Of a stretch of DNA of 64,000 nucleotides, positions 8,585 through 16,946 are shown in pieces. Source of the stretch: Hyphomicrobium_A sp964493785 (GTDB lineage Bacteria; Pseudomonadota; Alphaproteobacteria; Rhizobiales; Hyphomicrobiaceae). Below the pieces are notes generated by a model. It searched no databases, was not told where the DNA came from, and saw nothing but the letters and a program-made list of their open reading frames with translations. A program made the position numbers and the translations under genes. Position 1 is the stretch's first letter. Every line of letters starts with the position of its first letter. The DNA is taken from NCBI GenBank assembly GCA_964493785.1, contig CAZBPM010000015.1:53810-117809 (forward strand), written 5' to 3'.

Positions 8585-9487
8585 ATGTTTGCGCAAGCGC
8601 TGGCAATCGCGATCGTTGCCACGGTCTGTGTAGTGGCTCCCCAGCTTTCGCTGGCAGACTCGCTCTTTCCAATATCGACACGCGCCAACCCTACCGAAGC
8701 GCCTACTCGCGCCAGGAACCGCGCGCTGAGTAAGCGCATCTACAGCCTTGCAATCGCGCAAAGTCGAGGCGGCGACCTCCGCCGAGCTTTCACGCTCCTA
8801 ACGAAGTCAATCCGCATCGATCCCGGCAATGCGCTCGCCTGTGCAGCGCGTGCCCTGATCCGGGCTGCGCGGGGGGATATTTTAGGTGCGGTAGGCGACT
8901 CGGACTACGCGATTGCCATCGATCCCACGCTGGCGGTTGCCTACTACAATCGTGGGCTGATCAACGCCCGGGTACATCTCTGGGCTAGCGCAACAGAGGA
9001 TTTCAAGACTGCGGCCCTGCTCGACCCCGGCATCGGCGGGGGTGTCGTGTTCGATAATTTGGGCCGGACCCTGATGGCACAGGGGCTATTCGCCGACGCA
9101 ATTATAAGCTTCACACGCGCGCTGTCTCATAACCCGTCTCATGCCATGACGTACTTCCATCGGTCGCGCGCCTACGAGAAAACCGGTCAGCTCGACGCCG
9201 CGATATCTGACATGAATGCGTCCGTTCAAGCCGGCGGGGCATTTGCGGAGGCGCATCATCGTCGCGCGCATCTCTTTCTCAAGAGAGGTCAAGATGGTCA
9301 GGCGCTCATTGACTTGAACCGGGCCCTCGAACTCGCGCCCGAAGATGACCATGCGCGCGCAGACCGAGCTCTGCTCTACGAGCAAGCAGGCGACGCCACC
9401 GCTGCGCGGCAGGAGCTTAGTCGCCTGCGCCCGGACTACAAGCCCGGCGGTCGTGACCACAATGCGCATTTTGGCCTCGTCGAGTAA
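8585..9487 (+). CDS. Periplasmic TPR-repeat protein
   Basis: A 300-residue exported protein. The chosen ATG follows a strong GGGGAGG site and gives a clean signal peptide (about 25 residues, ending LSLADS). An upstream in-frame GTG at 8561 would bury it. At least six tetratricopeptide-like helical pairs follow, recognisable by repeated A-x-Y-N-R-G, Y-F-H-R-S-R and ALELAPEDDHA-type motifs. TPR proteins act as scaffolds. The gene starts 92 bases after czcA on the same strand, so it may be co-transcribed, but a role in metal efflux is only inferred. Confidence 0.85.
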   Translation: MFAQALAIAIVATVCVVAPQLSLADSLFPISTRANPTEAPTRARNRALSKRIYSLAIAQSRGGDLRRAFTLLTKSIRIDPGNALACAARALIRAARGDILGAVGDSDYAIAIDPTLAVAYYNRGLINARVHLWASATEDFKTAALLDPGIGGGVVFDNLGRTLMAQGLFADAIISFTRALSHNPSHAMTYFHRSRAYEKTGQLDAAISDMNASVQAGGAFAEAHHRRAHLFLKRGQDGQALIDLNRALELAPEDDHARADRALLYEQAGDATAARQELSRLRPDYKPGGRDHNAHFGLVE

Positions 9488-9521
9488 GTTGTCCGGATAA
9501 AATCGCAATTCGCCTTCGTTA

Positions 9522-9537
9522 TTCAGATTCATTTCAG
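9522..9537 (+). promoter_or_regulatory. Direct-repeat site B (two TTCAG, 11 bp apart)
   Basis: TTCAG at 9522-9526 and again at 9533-9537, followed by TTTGG. It shares half-site and spacing with sites A and C, and it lies 169 bases upstream of a small exported protein gene. Confidence 0.5.
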
Positions 9538-9705
9538 TTTGGCGCCGCAAAACACGCGCATTTCTATTTTATTCAGCCCCTCATCAGGTCAATGAATTGA
9601 CGGTGAACGGGCAGTTCACGTGAGGGACATTCGCAGCCTATTAAAAAGGGAATGGCCGAATAACTCGGCGACTAAACAAATATATTGTCGAAGAGGAGAA
9701 TTCCC

Positions 9706-9948
9706 ATGCTTCGCACTCCCTCGCTTTTTGCGCTTGCCGTTCTGACAGGATGCGGCGCCCTAGGCATCGCTGCGTCGGCAGCCCAGGCTGGAGACCACAA
9801 CCGCAGTGGTTACAGCTCCCGCGATCACGACCGGGGCTACTCGCGGCACGTGGACCGTGAACGCCGCGGGCATGTCCGCAACCGCTGGGCTCGGAATCCC
9901 TGGTTGAAGTTCGCGCGCCGGGGCCATGGTCACGGCCGAAACTGGTAG
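9706..9948 (+). CDS. Small exported basic protein, Arg/His/Gly-rich
   Basis: 80 residues. A GAGGAG site lies eight bases ahead of the ATG. The signal peptide is about 28 residues, with cleavage likely after AAQA. The mature part is rich in Arg, His, Gly and Ser (repeated RDHDRG, RHVDRER and GHGHGR patterns) and has no Cys. Such low-complexity periplasmic proteins may bind metal or anions, but no family assignment is possible. It lies downstream of direct-repeat site B and ahead of another small exported protein. Confidence 0.75.
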   Translation: MLRTPSLFALAVLTGCGALGIAASAAQAGDHNRSGYSSRDHDRGYSRHVDRERRGHVRNRWARNPWLKFARRGHGHGRNW

Positions 9949-9990
9949 GCCAAGCGTTCGGACAAAAACTAACACAGAGAGTTGACCAAC

Positions 9991-10017
9991 GAGCCGAGCT
10001 CACAGGAAGCTCGGCTC
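9991..10017 (+). other. Leader stem-loop
   Basis: A perfect 10-bp stem (GAGCCGAGCT / AGCTCGGCTC) with a 7-base loop lies between two small exported protein genes. No T-run follows, so it is not a classical terminator. It sits just ahead of the ribosome binding site of the next gene and may stabilise the upstream mRNA or gate that site. Confidence 0.6.
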
Positions 10018-10036
10018 AAATTGAGAGGAGACAACT

Positions 10037-10306
10037 ATGAAGAACTTGACCTTGACCTTGGCTGCGGCGGCAGCAATCGGCCTCGCAATTCCTGCCATGG
10101 CAGCAGGCGATCATTGCGATGCAGACATGGCCGCCGTGGATAAGGCGATGGCAACGGCGAAGCTGAGCGATGGCGACATGGCCAAAGTGAAGGCCGCGCG
10201 AGCCACTGCTGAGGAGATGCATACGGCGAAGAAGAATGAGGAATGCGAAGCGGCGCTCAAAGAAGCTCAAAAGCTGCTGGGCATCAAGGACGCTCACGGC
10301 CATTAA
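10037..10306 (+). CDS. Small periplasmic helical protein with two Cys and a His tail
   Basis: 89 residues behind a strong GAGAGGAG site. The signal peptide ends near residue 22 (PAMAAG). The mature protein is helical, with Cys27 and a second Cys near residue 74 (EECEAA), and ends in DAHGH. Its size and layout resemble small periplasmic metal-binding or metal-induced proteins, but no named family is recognised. It belongs to the group of small exported proteins after the czc operon. Confidence 0.75.
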   Translation: MKNLTLTLAAAAAIGLAIPAMAAGDHCDADMAAVDKAMATAKLSDGDMAKVKAARATAEEMHTAKKNEECEAALKEAQKLLGIKDAHGH

Positions 10307-10426
10307 GCGCTGAAGCATAGGTTCCGTCGACGCGAAATCGGCGATGCGCGGGCCGCCTAGTATTCAGATCCTCCTGACGCCCGCACCCACTGACATTCGC
10401 GACGATCCTCCGTTCCTCAATGCCCG

Positions 10427-10443
10427 TTCAGGCTGGTTTCAGC
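10427..10443 (+). promoter_or_regulatory. Direct-repeat site C (TTCAGGCTGGTTTCAGC)
   Basis: TTCAG at 10427-10431 and 10438-10442, 11 bp apart, with a TGG spacer as in site A. A possible -10 box (CAATAT) begins at 10452. The site is about 85 bases upstream of the His-rich exported protein. Confidence 0.5.
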
Positions 10444-10527
10444 TTGGTGTGCAATATGAAACTTGGCTGCAAGCGTTCAGCGACGCATCGCTCGCTTGCG
10501 GCCAAGTTGCGTTGTCAGGAGGAAATC

Positions 10528-10779
10528 ATGTTGAGCGCAATCAAGGTTTGCGGCTTAGTCTGCGTACTGGGAGTGATGGCGACATCCGTTCACGCCGCAC
10601 CGATCCCCGCTGTGCGTACCGTCGGGCTGGAGAACGGCATGCTCCAACAAGTCCATCGGCGCCTTCACAGCCGTCACCGGCATTACATCCCCTTTTTCAT
10701 TCGACACCACCGCCACCACTTTCGTGGCTTTAGGCATCGGCATGGCCACCGCCATGGACACGGACACGGACAGCATTAG
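10528..10779 (+). CDS. Exported histidine-rich protein
   Basis: 83 residues behind AGGAGGAAATC. A signal peptide (about 23 residues, ending VHAAP) is followed by a mature domain whose second half is mostly His and Arg (HSRHRHY, RHHRHHF, GHRHGHGHGQH; more than 20 His in all). This is a strong candidate for a periplasmic metal buffer, which fits the neighbouring efflux pump. The function is inferred from composition only. Confidence 0.8.
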   Translation: MLSAIKVCGLVCVLGVMATSVHAAPIPAVRTVGLENGMLQQVHRRLHSRHRHYIPFFIRHHRHHFRGFRHRHGHRHGHGHGQH

Positions 10780-11273
10780 TTCGCCATAGATGGTTTTCTG
10801 CAGGCGGTCGCATAGAGGCCGCCTGCCGCTGATAATCGCCCGCTTGTCATACGTCGGGGATGCAGAGGGCCAACAGCCCCCACCCGATTCCATGACGCAT
10901 TGGCCTTCGTTTGCTGAGAGCTTGGGCGAGGTGCTGGACACAGATAAGCTCGCTGATCGGTTCAAAGAGTGTTTGCGTCACGAGGGCCACAGGCCGTGCT
11001 GCCCAGCTGCGGCTCCCCGTGTCAGATATTGGCTGGCCGAACCTGGCTAATCCGCGGTCGCCACGTAGGTACGCGGATATCTGCAAAGCCGGGCGACTAA
11101 AATCTGACTCGACTTGGTGCGACAGCAATTGCTGCACGAACCGCCGAGGGCCGAGATAGGCGAACGTTGCTGCAGGTGAACCCCGTGGCGGGCGACAAAT
11201 ACTCCAATTGCGAGCGCAAACAACCGCATTGGAGTTGCCCACGGAAGCTCTGCCGGCACGGCCCGCAGCTATG
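10780..11273. other. Intergenic stretch without a supportable gene
   Basis: About 490 bases between the His-rich protein gene and the first transposase. Short frames exist on both strands, but none combines a ribosome binding site, a plausible composition and a recognisable sequence. It may hold decayed mobile DNA and the end of the insertion element. Confidence 0.5.
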
Positions 11274-12503
11274 TCATTCGTACTTTAGTTCGATACCAAG
11301 CTCATGCGCTTCCTGGATCAACACGCAGATATTGTGGCAGATAATCTTACAGAGCACTTCATTTTTCATGGAAACCTGTAGTCGGCTTCGAACGCTGTCT
11401 CCGAACTTTCTCTTGATCATGGAGAAACAGGCTTCGATATTGCTGCGCTTGTGATAGTGCGCAAAGAACGCTTCTCTCTCCAGCTGAAACATGAGGAACA
11501 TTTTTTCCCACACCTTTGGTCCACGCCCACTGACATGGCGCCTGAATGCGATGAAGGGAGTCGCGCCATAACGGTCGACATGATCAAGGTTCGCGAACGA
11601 TGAGTACGCCTTGTCCGCGGACACCTCACGCATTGTGAAATGCTCAGCGGTTTTAGCCAGCAATTGCGGAAGCTGGCGGCCGTCAGGTGCATTTTTCTCA
11701 CCGATGACAACCGCGGTCACCACGTTCGTTTTGACGCCACAAACGGCGTGCGCCTTCACCCATGAGTGCTCCTGACGAAGCTTCTTCTGCCTATGATCAA
11801 ACCAGCGATCGAACCGCGATGAAGAGAACCCGGTTGAGTCGACAGCGAAGTCCGTTTCGATCCCCGACAGCGGCTTGCTGCTGCGCGCGACAAGATCCAT
11901 CAGAATGGACGTGGTTGCCTCAGCGCCAAGGTAGTTGAGGATCGTGTTGAAGTGCGGAACCGACGAAATATAGCCCTTTCCATGCGCGTCCCTCAGGTCG
12001 GTCATGAAGCGGCGGGCTGAGAAGGTCGCATACACCTTGAAGCATGCGCAAAACAGGGCGTCCTCGAGCGGAAACCGCGGACGTCCATTAGAGGCCTCAG
12101 AGGTTTCAAGACCGACGTCGCGCACGAGTTCTTTAAGCAGGTGTTGGAAAATCGCCTTTTCTTGCGTCTGCGCTGCGTTGTAGGCCTTCCAGGCCTGCGG
12201 ATAGGTTTTTCGAGGCGGTGGTGCGACTGGAATTTCAGCTTCATCATGCGGGTCGTTTGCTACGGCGTTCTCTCGTTGGCGCGCGTATTCGACAGCATAG
12301 ATGTGTTTGCATTTTCCGCCGTGTAGTGTGTGGTCAGGGCAAGAGCAGTGAGGGGTTGTTGGGTGGGGTCTTACTTTATGAGGGCTTCCACCACGCCCCT
12401 GTCCATGCGATGGCACCAGCCAAAATTCGCCGCGGCGCCTCAGCCGTGCCATGGCGGCTATTTGCAGTCCTGCAATTTCTCGCGGCGACAAGGTCTGAGG
12501 CAC
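11274..12503 (-). CDS. DDE transposase with an N-terminal SWIM zinc-finger
   Basis: 409 residues. The catalytic triad is visible: Asp in FAVDSTGFS, Asp in EVSADKAYSS and Glu in RSNIEACFSMIKRKFG, the layout of IS4/IS5-like DDE enzymes. Unusually, the first 75 residues contain a SWIM-type motif (CSCPDHTLHGGKCKHIYAV, a CxC...CxH zinc site) usually linked to DNA or protein binding. The downstream neighbour at 12833-13909 is a paralogue without this domain. The frame is intact, so the element may still be active. Confidence 0.88.
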   Translation of the reverse strand: MPQTLSPREIAGLQIAAMARLRRRGEFWLVPSHGQGRGGSPHKVRPHPTTPHCSCPDHTLHGGKCKHIYAVEYARQRENAVANDPHDEAEIPVAPPPRKTYPQAWKAYNAAQTQEKAIFQHLLKELVRDVGLETSEASNGRPRFPLEDALFCACFKVYATFSARRFMTDLRDAHGKGYISSVPHFNTILNYLGAEATTSILMDLVARSSKPLSGIETDFAVDSTGFSSSRFDRWFDHRQKKLRQEHSWVKAHAVCGVKTNVVTAVVIGEKNAPDGRQLPQLLAKTAEHFTMREVSADKAYSSFANLDHVDRYGATPFIAFRRHVSGRGPKVWEKMFLMFQLEREAFFAHYHKRSNIEACFSMIKRKFGDSVRSRLQVSMKNEVLCKIICHNICVLIQEAHELGIELKYE

Positions 12504-12517
12504 GGCGACGCCCTGGG

Positions 12518-12534
12518 TATACCTAATAGGTATA
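12518..12534. promoter_or_regulatory. 17-bp palindrome (TATACCTA-A-TAGGTATA)
   Basis: A perfect 8-bp inverted repeat around one central base. It lies between the start of the SWIM transposase (minus strand) and the zinc-ribbon gene (plus strand), with AT-rich flanks (TATATATCCC). The symmetry and position suggest a dimeric regulator site controlling one or both genes. Confidence 0.55.
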
Positions 12535-12559
12535 TATCCCTAGTAGGTTGTCGCCGTCA

Positions 12560-12784
12560 ATGACCTTGAAGTATATTCCCGGAAGGAATATACAGCGCCG
12601 CATGGTGGAGAAGGTTCAGCTATGGGGCTATCGCTGCGAGCGATGCGGGCACGAATGGCTGCCAAGAGAAAAGGCGCGTGACCCAAAGGTCTGCCCGCGC
12701 TGTAAGTCACCCTACTGGGACCGCCCAAGGCAAGTCAGCAAGGAAAGCGAGCCGAAGCGTAGAGCCTCAGACGAAAAAACATAG
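12560..12784 (+). CDS. Small zinc-ribbon protein
   Basis: About 74 residues. Two CxxC knuckles (CERCGHEW and CPRCKSPYWDRPR) form a rubredoxin-like zinc ribbon. The wording YxCxRCGHEW...PKVCPRCKSPYWDRPR is shared by a widespread family of small proteins of unknown function. Start options are ATG 12560 and ATG 12602; TTG 12548 is less likely. The tail is charged. It is trapped between two related transposases and may be cargo. Confidence 0.7.
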   Translation: MTLKYIPGRNIQRRMVEKVQLWGYRCERCGHEWLPREKARDPKVCPRCKSPYWDRPRQVSKESEPKRRASDEKT

Positions 12785-12832
12785 CCCCGAGGGTGGCTGG
12801 GTCGCCGCTTCTGTCAGGATACACGCATTAGC

Positions 12833-13909
12833 CTACTCGAGTTCTGGTTTGATCCCTAATTCTTGCGCCTCTTGAATAAGGACGCATAGGTTGTGACAGA
12901 CAGCCCGTAGAAGAACCTCATTGACCATGGCGTGTTCGCTTTTGCTGCGAAGGAATGCCCCATACTTTCGCTTCAATGTGGAGAATACGGTTTCGACATT
13001 GCTTCTCTTATGGTAATGCCGCATGAAATCATCTCGCCTCAATTGAAAATGATGATACATTTTTTCCATTTGCGGAGGTCCCAACCCCGTGGCGTTGCTC
13101 TTGAATGGAATATAAGGACGGGCTTTGATTTTTTCTGCTAAGACGAAATTCGCGCGACTAAAGTACGCTTTGTCGGCGCTGACCTCCCTTACACAAAACG
13201 ATTCTGAGGTTTTCTTTAGAAGGCATGGGAAAGAGTTTGTGTCGGCAGAGTATGGCCCCCGAATGTCTACGGCGGTTATAATGTGGGTCTTCACCCCGCA
13301 CATAACATGGGCCTTGACCCAACCATGTTGCCTGCGATCGGCGCTTGCATTGTCCGCATCGTCATCAATGTAGAGCGGCGCAGTGAATCCGGAAGAATCG
13401 ATGGCGAAGCAGGTTTCTATGCCCCGCAGAGGCAAGCTGCTTATGACTACAAGCTCTTTTAGAACGGGGGTAATCGTCGCGTCTTCGAGTAAGTTAAGTA
13501 CTGTATTGAAATGTGGTAGCACCGTTATCAAACCACTCTTATGCGCCTCCCGGAGATCAGTCATGAACCGCCGCGCGGAAAAGGTAGAATACACTTTGTA
13601 GGCCGCGCAGAACATCGCCACCTTAAAAGGGATGCGCGGGCGCCCATTCACGCGTTGTTTCGGGTGCTCCAAACCTTCCGTAAGTTTTGACAGCAACGAT
13701 TGAAATTGTGCTTTTTCATATGTCTGAGCGGCGTTGTAAGCAGGCCAATTCTGTCGATAGGTTTTGCGTAGGCGCCCAGACGCTCTTGGCGGGCAAGAGG
13801 TTCGGACGCGGCGTGGCGGTTTTGAATGGTCGTGATCCTCGGGAGGCAGTTTTTGAGATGGGCGGCCTTTTTTTGACGGCATTGGATGACGCTCCTTTAC
13901 TAGCAGCAC
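12833..13909 (-). CDS. DDE transposase, paralogue without the SWIM domain
   Basis: 358 residues. The DDE triad lies in FAIDSSGFT, EVSADKAYFS and RSNVETVFSTLKRKYG. It aligns along its length with the transposase at 11274-12503, including the shared ends NEVL...CHN(I/L)CVLIQEA and the block FSARRFMTDLR. The N-terminus is instead a basic, Pro-rich tail of about 50 residues. A second start lies at PMPSKKGR. The two genes are the same family but too divergent to be recent duplicates. Confidence 0.88.
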   Translation of the reverse strand: MLLVKERHPMPSKKGRPSQKLPPEDHDHSKPPRRVRTSCPPRASGRLRKTYRQNWPAYNAAQTYEKAQFQSLLSKLTEGLEHPKQRVNGRPRIPFKVAMFCAAYKVYSTFSARRFMTDLREAHKSGLITVLPHFNTVLNLLEDATITPVLKELVVISSLPLRGIETCFAIDSSGFTAPLYIDDDADNASADRRQHGWVKAHVMCGVKTHIITAVDIRGPYSADTNSFPCLLKKTSESFCVREVSADKAYFSRANFVLAEKIKARPYIPFKSNATGLGPPQMEKMYHHFQLRRDDFMRHYHKRSNVETVFSTLKRKYGAFLRSKSEHAMVNEVLLRAVCHNLCVLIQEAQELGIKPELE

Positions 13910-13965
13910 GAATGGTGGTGCGACCGTGTGCGGCTTGGTTTGAACCCAGAAGAGGCGTTTGAATC

Positions 13966-14442
13966 TTACCGCCGCAATTGTGCGGATCCATTCCAGGATG
14001 ATTTTCCGTCATCGGGAAGAGAGAATTTCGCGTCTGCTGTTCTGGTAAGGCGCTTCTTTTTGCTCATCCGAACAAGCGCATTGTAGACGTTCTGGTATTC
14101 GACCTCTCGATTGAAGCCGACCTTGGGTAAGCAGGCCATGTATCCCTTGGCCTTCATCGGACGCCTATACTTACGAGCAATCTCGAGAACAGCTTCGGAC
14201 AATCCTAGCGTCTCCAGAGCTTCAGGAGGTAGATCCTCCAGATCAGCGACATCATCAGGCTGAGCCGACGTGCTCGGGGCCGCGATGTTCGGCTCGCGCT
14301 GGCTCAAATCATGGGGGGCTGCGAATCTCTCTTCGATGAAGCGTATCGAGCCAAGCAGAATTGACCGCTCCTCCTCGAGAGCTTTCAATCTCTCCCTCAG
14401 CTGAGTCAGCTCCTCGTGCGATATCTGGACAAACGGTTGCAT
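13966..14442 (-). CDS. Hypothetical protein with coiled coil and C-terminal basic domain
   Basis: 158 residues from the ATG preceded by GGAGG at 5-base spacing (longer starts up to 14469 are possible). Residues 5-35 form a Leu/Glu/Arg coiled coil, followed by an acidic linker and a basic winged-helix-like region (KYRRPMKAKGYMACLPKVGF). It lies 56 bases upstream of the second transposase on the same strand and may be its accessory or regulator. No family is recognised. Confidence 0.6.
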   Translation of the reverse strand: MQPFVQISHEELTQLRERLKALEEERSILLGSIRFIEERFAAPHDLSQREPNIAAPSTSAQPDDVADLEDLPPEALETLGLSEAVLEIARKYRRPMKAKGYMACLPKVGFNREVEYQNVYNALVRMSKKKRLTRTADAKFSLPDDGKSSWNGSAQLRR

Positions 14443-14525
14443 GGAACCCTCCATGAAATGCGACATCACGGGGTTGCAACGATATGAACCGGGAATTGTT
14501 CCAGGAAAAAGTGTGACCCGTCGGT

Positions 14526-15626
14526 TTGCGGTTGTGCGGCTGGGTGAGGGGAGTTTTTGTGCAGATGCTAGGGTTTTTGTGCGAACTTGAGCTTATTGTG
14601 CAAAGCCGGTTCGGGATCACAACCGACGTCGACTCTTTGACCTTCGCCGTGCTCGACCGCGACAATACATTCGAAAGCCGCTCATACGTCAACGAGATCC
14701 GCGGCTCGCCGTATTTCATCGAAACGCCGCCGCTCGCGAGCGCCGATGAGCTGGAGGCGAGGATGAAGAGCGGCGCTGCGGCCGCGGCTATCGAGATCCC
14801 GCCCGGGTTCGGCCGCGACGTGCGGCGCGGTCGTCCGACCGAGATCAGCGCCTGGATCGACGGCGCAATGCCGTTTCGCGCCGAGACGATCCGCGGGTAT
14901 CTACTCGGCATGCACCAGCGCTACCTCGCCGACACCACCATTCGGGGGCGCGGCAACGCGCCGATCTCAGCAACAACGGCTCTCGCCGATATCGAGGTGC
15001 GCTACCGCTACAACCAGGACTTCGACAGCATCTACGCCATGGTGCCGTCTACCATTGCCATGCAGCTGGCGCTTATTCCGGCGATCCTTATGGCACTGGC
15101 GATCGTGCGCGAGAAGGAGCTCGGCTCTATCGTCAATCTCTATGTCACGCCAGTGACGCGTCTCGAGTTCCTGCTCGGCAAGCAGTTGCCGTACGTCGCC
15201 GTCGCCACGATCAACTTTGCCCTGCTGTTCGTTATGGCACTCGTGGTCTTCGGCGTTCCGCTCAAGGGCAGCTTCCTAACGCTGCTCTTCGGCACCGTCA
15301 TCTATGTGACCACCACTACCGGCTACGGCATGCTTATATCGGCATTCACCCGCACGCAGATTGCAGCGCTGTTCGGCACGGCGATCCTTACCGTATTGCC
15401 AGCCACCATGTTCGCGGGAATGCTGACCCCGGTATCGTCGCTGACGGGAGCGGGATCGTTTATCGGGCGGCTCTTCCCCATGAGCTACTACGTGCCAATC
15501 AGCGTAGGCACCTTCACGAAGGGGCTCGGCTTTGCCGACCTGTCCGGCTACCTCTTGGCGCTATTGCTGTTTATCCCGGTGATGACGGGCTTGAGCCTGT
15601 TGTTGCTGCCCAAGCAGGAGCGGTAG
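14526..15626 (+). pseudogene. rbbA: RbbA-type ABC ATPase/permease fusion, 5'-truncated (permease half only)
   Basis: From about 14608 the frame matches the C-terminal half of RbbA/YhiH ribosome-associated ATPases: FGITTDVDSLTFAVLDRD, AAIEIPPGFGRD, WIDGAMPFRAETIRGY and VREKELGSIVNLYVTP are conserved, followed by five ABC-2 membrane segments. The family is about 900 residues, with two ATP-binding cassettes ahead of this part, and both are missing. The first 27 codons of the open frame are unrelated. Loss by insertion or deletion at the edge of the neighbouring transposon is the simplest reading. A remnant could still be translated as a permease, but without an ATPase here it is probably dead. 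Confidence 0.8.
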
Positions 15627-15631
15627 GGCGC

Positions 15632-16756
15632 ATGCGCTCGCTCTCGAACATTTATTGGTTGGGCACCAAAGAACTGCGCAGCTTTCTGAGCGACTGGGTG
15701 CTGCTCGGGCTGGTCATCTACTCCTTTTCCTTCGCCATCATTGCGCAGTCCAATAGCAGCGCCCAGGAACTCAACAACGCGGCGATCGCCTTTGTTGACG
15801 AGGACCATTCGCAACTCGCCCAGCACATCATGCGGGCGTTCCTGCCACCGTACTTCAAGCCGCCGCAACTCGTGGCCGAGCGCGACGTCAACCGGCTGAT
15901 GAATACCGGCGCTTATACTTTCATCATCGACATACCGCCTCATTTCGAGCGCGACGTGCGCGCCGGCCGCCGGCCCGCGCTGCAGGTCAATGTCGATGCC
16001 ACCGCGATGACGCAAGCCGGCATCGGCTCTGGCTATGCGGCACAGATCATCAACGATGAAATTGAGCGTTACGTCGAGCGCAAGGAGGGAACTCCTGCGC
16101 CGCCAGTTGACCTGGTGGTCCGTATCGCCTTCAACCCGAACCTGACGACCTCATGGTTCATGAGCGTCATGGGCATCATAAATAACGTGACCATGCTCGC
16201 CATCATCCTGGCCGGCGCTGCCGTGGTACGCGAGCGTGAGCACGGCACCATGGGACACCTGCTGGTGATGCCGCTGACCCCGTTCGAGATCGCAATGGGA
16301 AAGATTTGGCCGAATGCGCTCGTTATCACCGTGGCGGTGGCCTTGTCGCTGATTATCGTGGTGCGCGGTATCCTCGGCGTGCCGACGGCAGGATCGGTGC
16401 CGCTATTCCTGCTGGGCGTCAGTGTTTACCTGTTCTTCGCCACAGCCATCGGGATACTGCTTGGCACGATCGCGCGGTCGATGCCGCAGCTCGGTCTGCT
16501 CTACATCCTCGTTGCCGTCCCGCTCAATCTCCTATCGGGGAGCAATACGCCGCTAGAGAGCATGCCGCCGTTCCTGCGCACGTTGATGCAGGCCTCTCCC
16601 TCTACCCATTTTGTCTCCATCGCGCAGGCCATTCTCTACCGCGGCGCCGGCATCGAGACAGTGTGGCGGGAGTTTCTCATCGTCGGACTTATTGGCGCTC
16701 TGGTGTTTGCCCTGGCGTTACTACGATTTCGCAGAACTGCCGCCGAGGCGCGATGA
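15632..16756 (+). CDS. yhhJ: YhhJ-type ABC-2 permease
   Basis: 374 residues: one N-terminal membrane segment, a periplasmic domain of about 140 residues (AFVDEDHSQLAQHI, IDIPPHFERDV), then five membrane helices with the conserved VVREREHGTMGHLLVMPLTP stretch. In Enterobacteria yhhJ follows yhiI and rbbA in one operon, as here (six bases after the rbbA remnant). The permease itself is intact. With its ATPase partner truncated, it is likely orphaned. Confidence 0.85.
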   Translation: MRSLSNIYWLGTKELRSFLSDWVLLGLVIYSFSFAIIAQSNSSAQELNNAAIAFVDEDHSQLAQHIMRAFLPPYFKPPQLVAERDVNRLMNTGAYTFIIDIPPHFERDVRAGRRPALQVNVDATAMTQAGIGSGYAAQIINDEIERYVERKEGTPAPPVDLVVRIAFNPNLTTSWFMSVMGIINNVTMLAIILAGAAVVREREHGTMGHLLVMPLTPFEIAMGKIWPNALVITVAVALSLIIVVRGILGVPTAGSVPLFLLGVSVYLFFATAIGILLGTIARSMPQLGLLYILVAVPLNLLSGSNTPLESMPPFLRTLMQASPSTHFVSIAQAILYRGAGIETVWREFLIVGLIGALVFALALLRFRRTAAEAR

Positions 16757-16946
16757 AGGCCGCCGAGATGTTTGCTGGCGTCGAGCACCCAGGAAGCCGA
16801 ACGCAGCGCGCGCAGGACTGGTGTCGCCGGCGCTCACACCACGGCGAGATCTCATGCCGCTTCGACGATCTGAAACAGCACTAATGCTCGCGTTGGGGAT
16901 CTGTCAGAGGCAGGCGCGCGGAACGTGGCCGTCTGAGTGCTGCCCG

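Larger units (their letters stand above)
11274..14469. mobile_element. Cluster of two insertion-sequence-like units
   Basis: Two related DDE transposase genes on the minus strand flank a small zinc-ribbon gene and are followed by an accessory-type ORF. Terminal inverted repeats and target duplications could not be identified by eye, so the limits given are those of the genes. The right side abuts an ABC transporter gene that has lost its 5' half. Confidence 0.6.

Noticed and set aside
16753..16884. 43-codon ORF coupled to the yhhJ stop
   Set aside because: No ribosome binding site of its own, random-looking composition and no family; could be chance.
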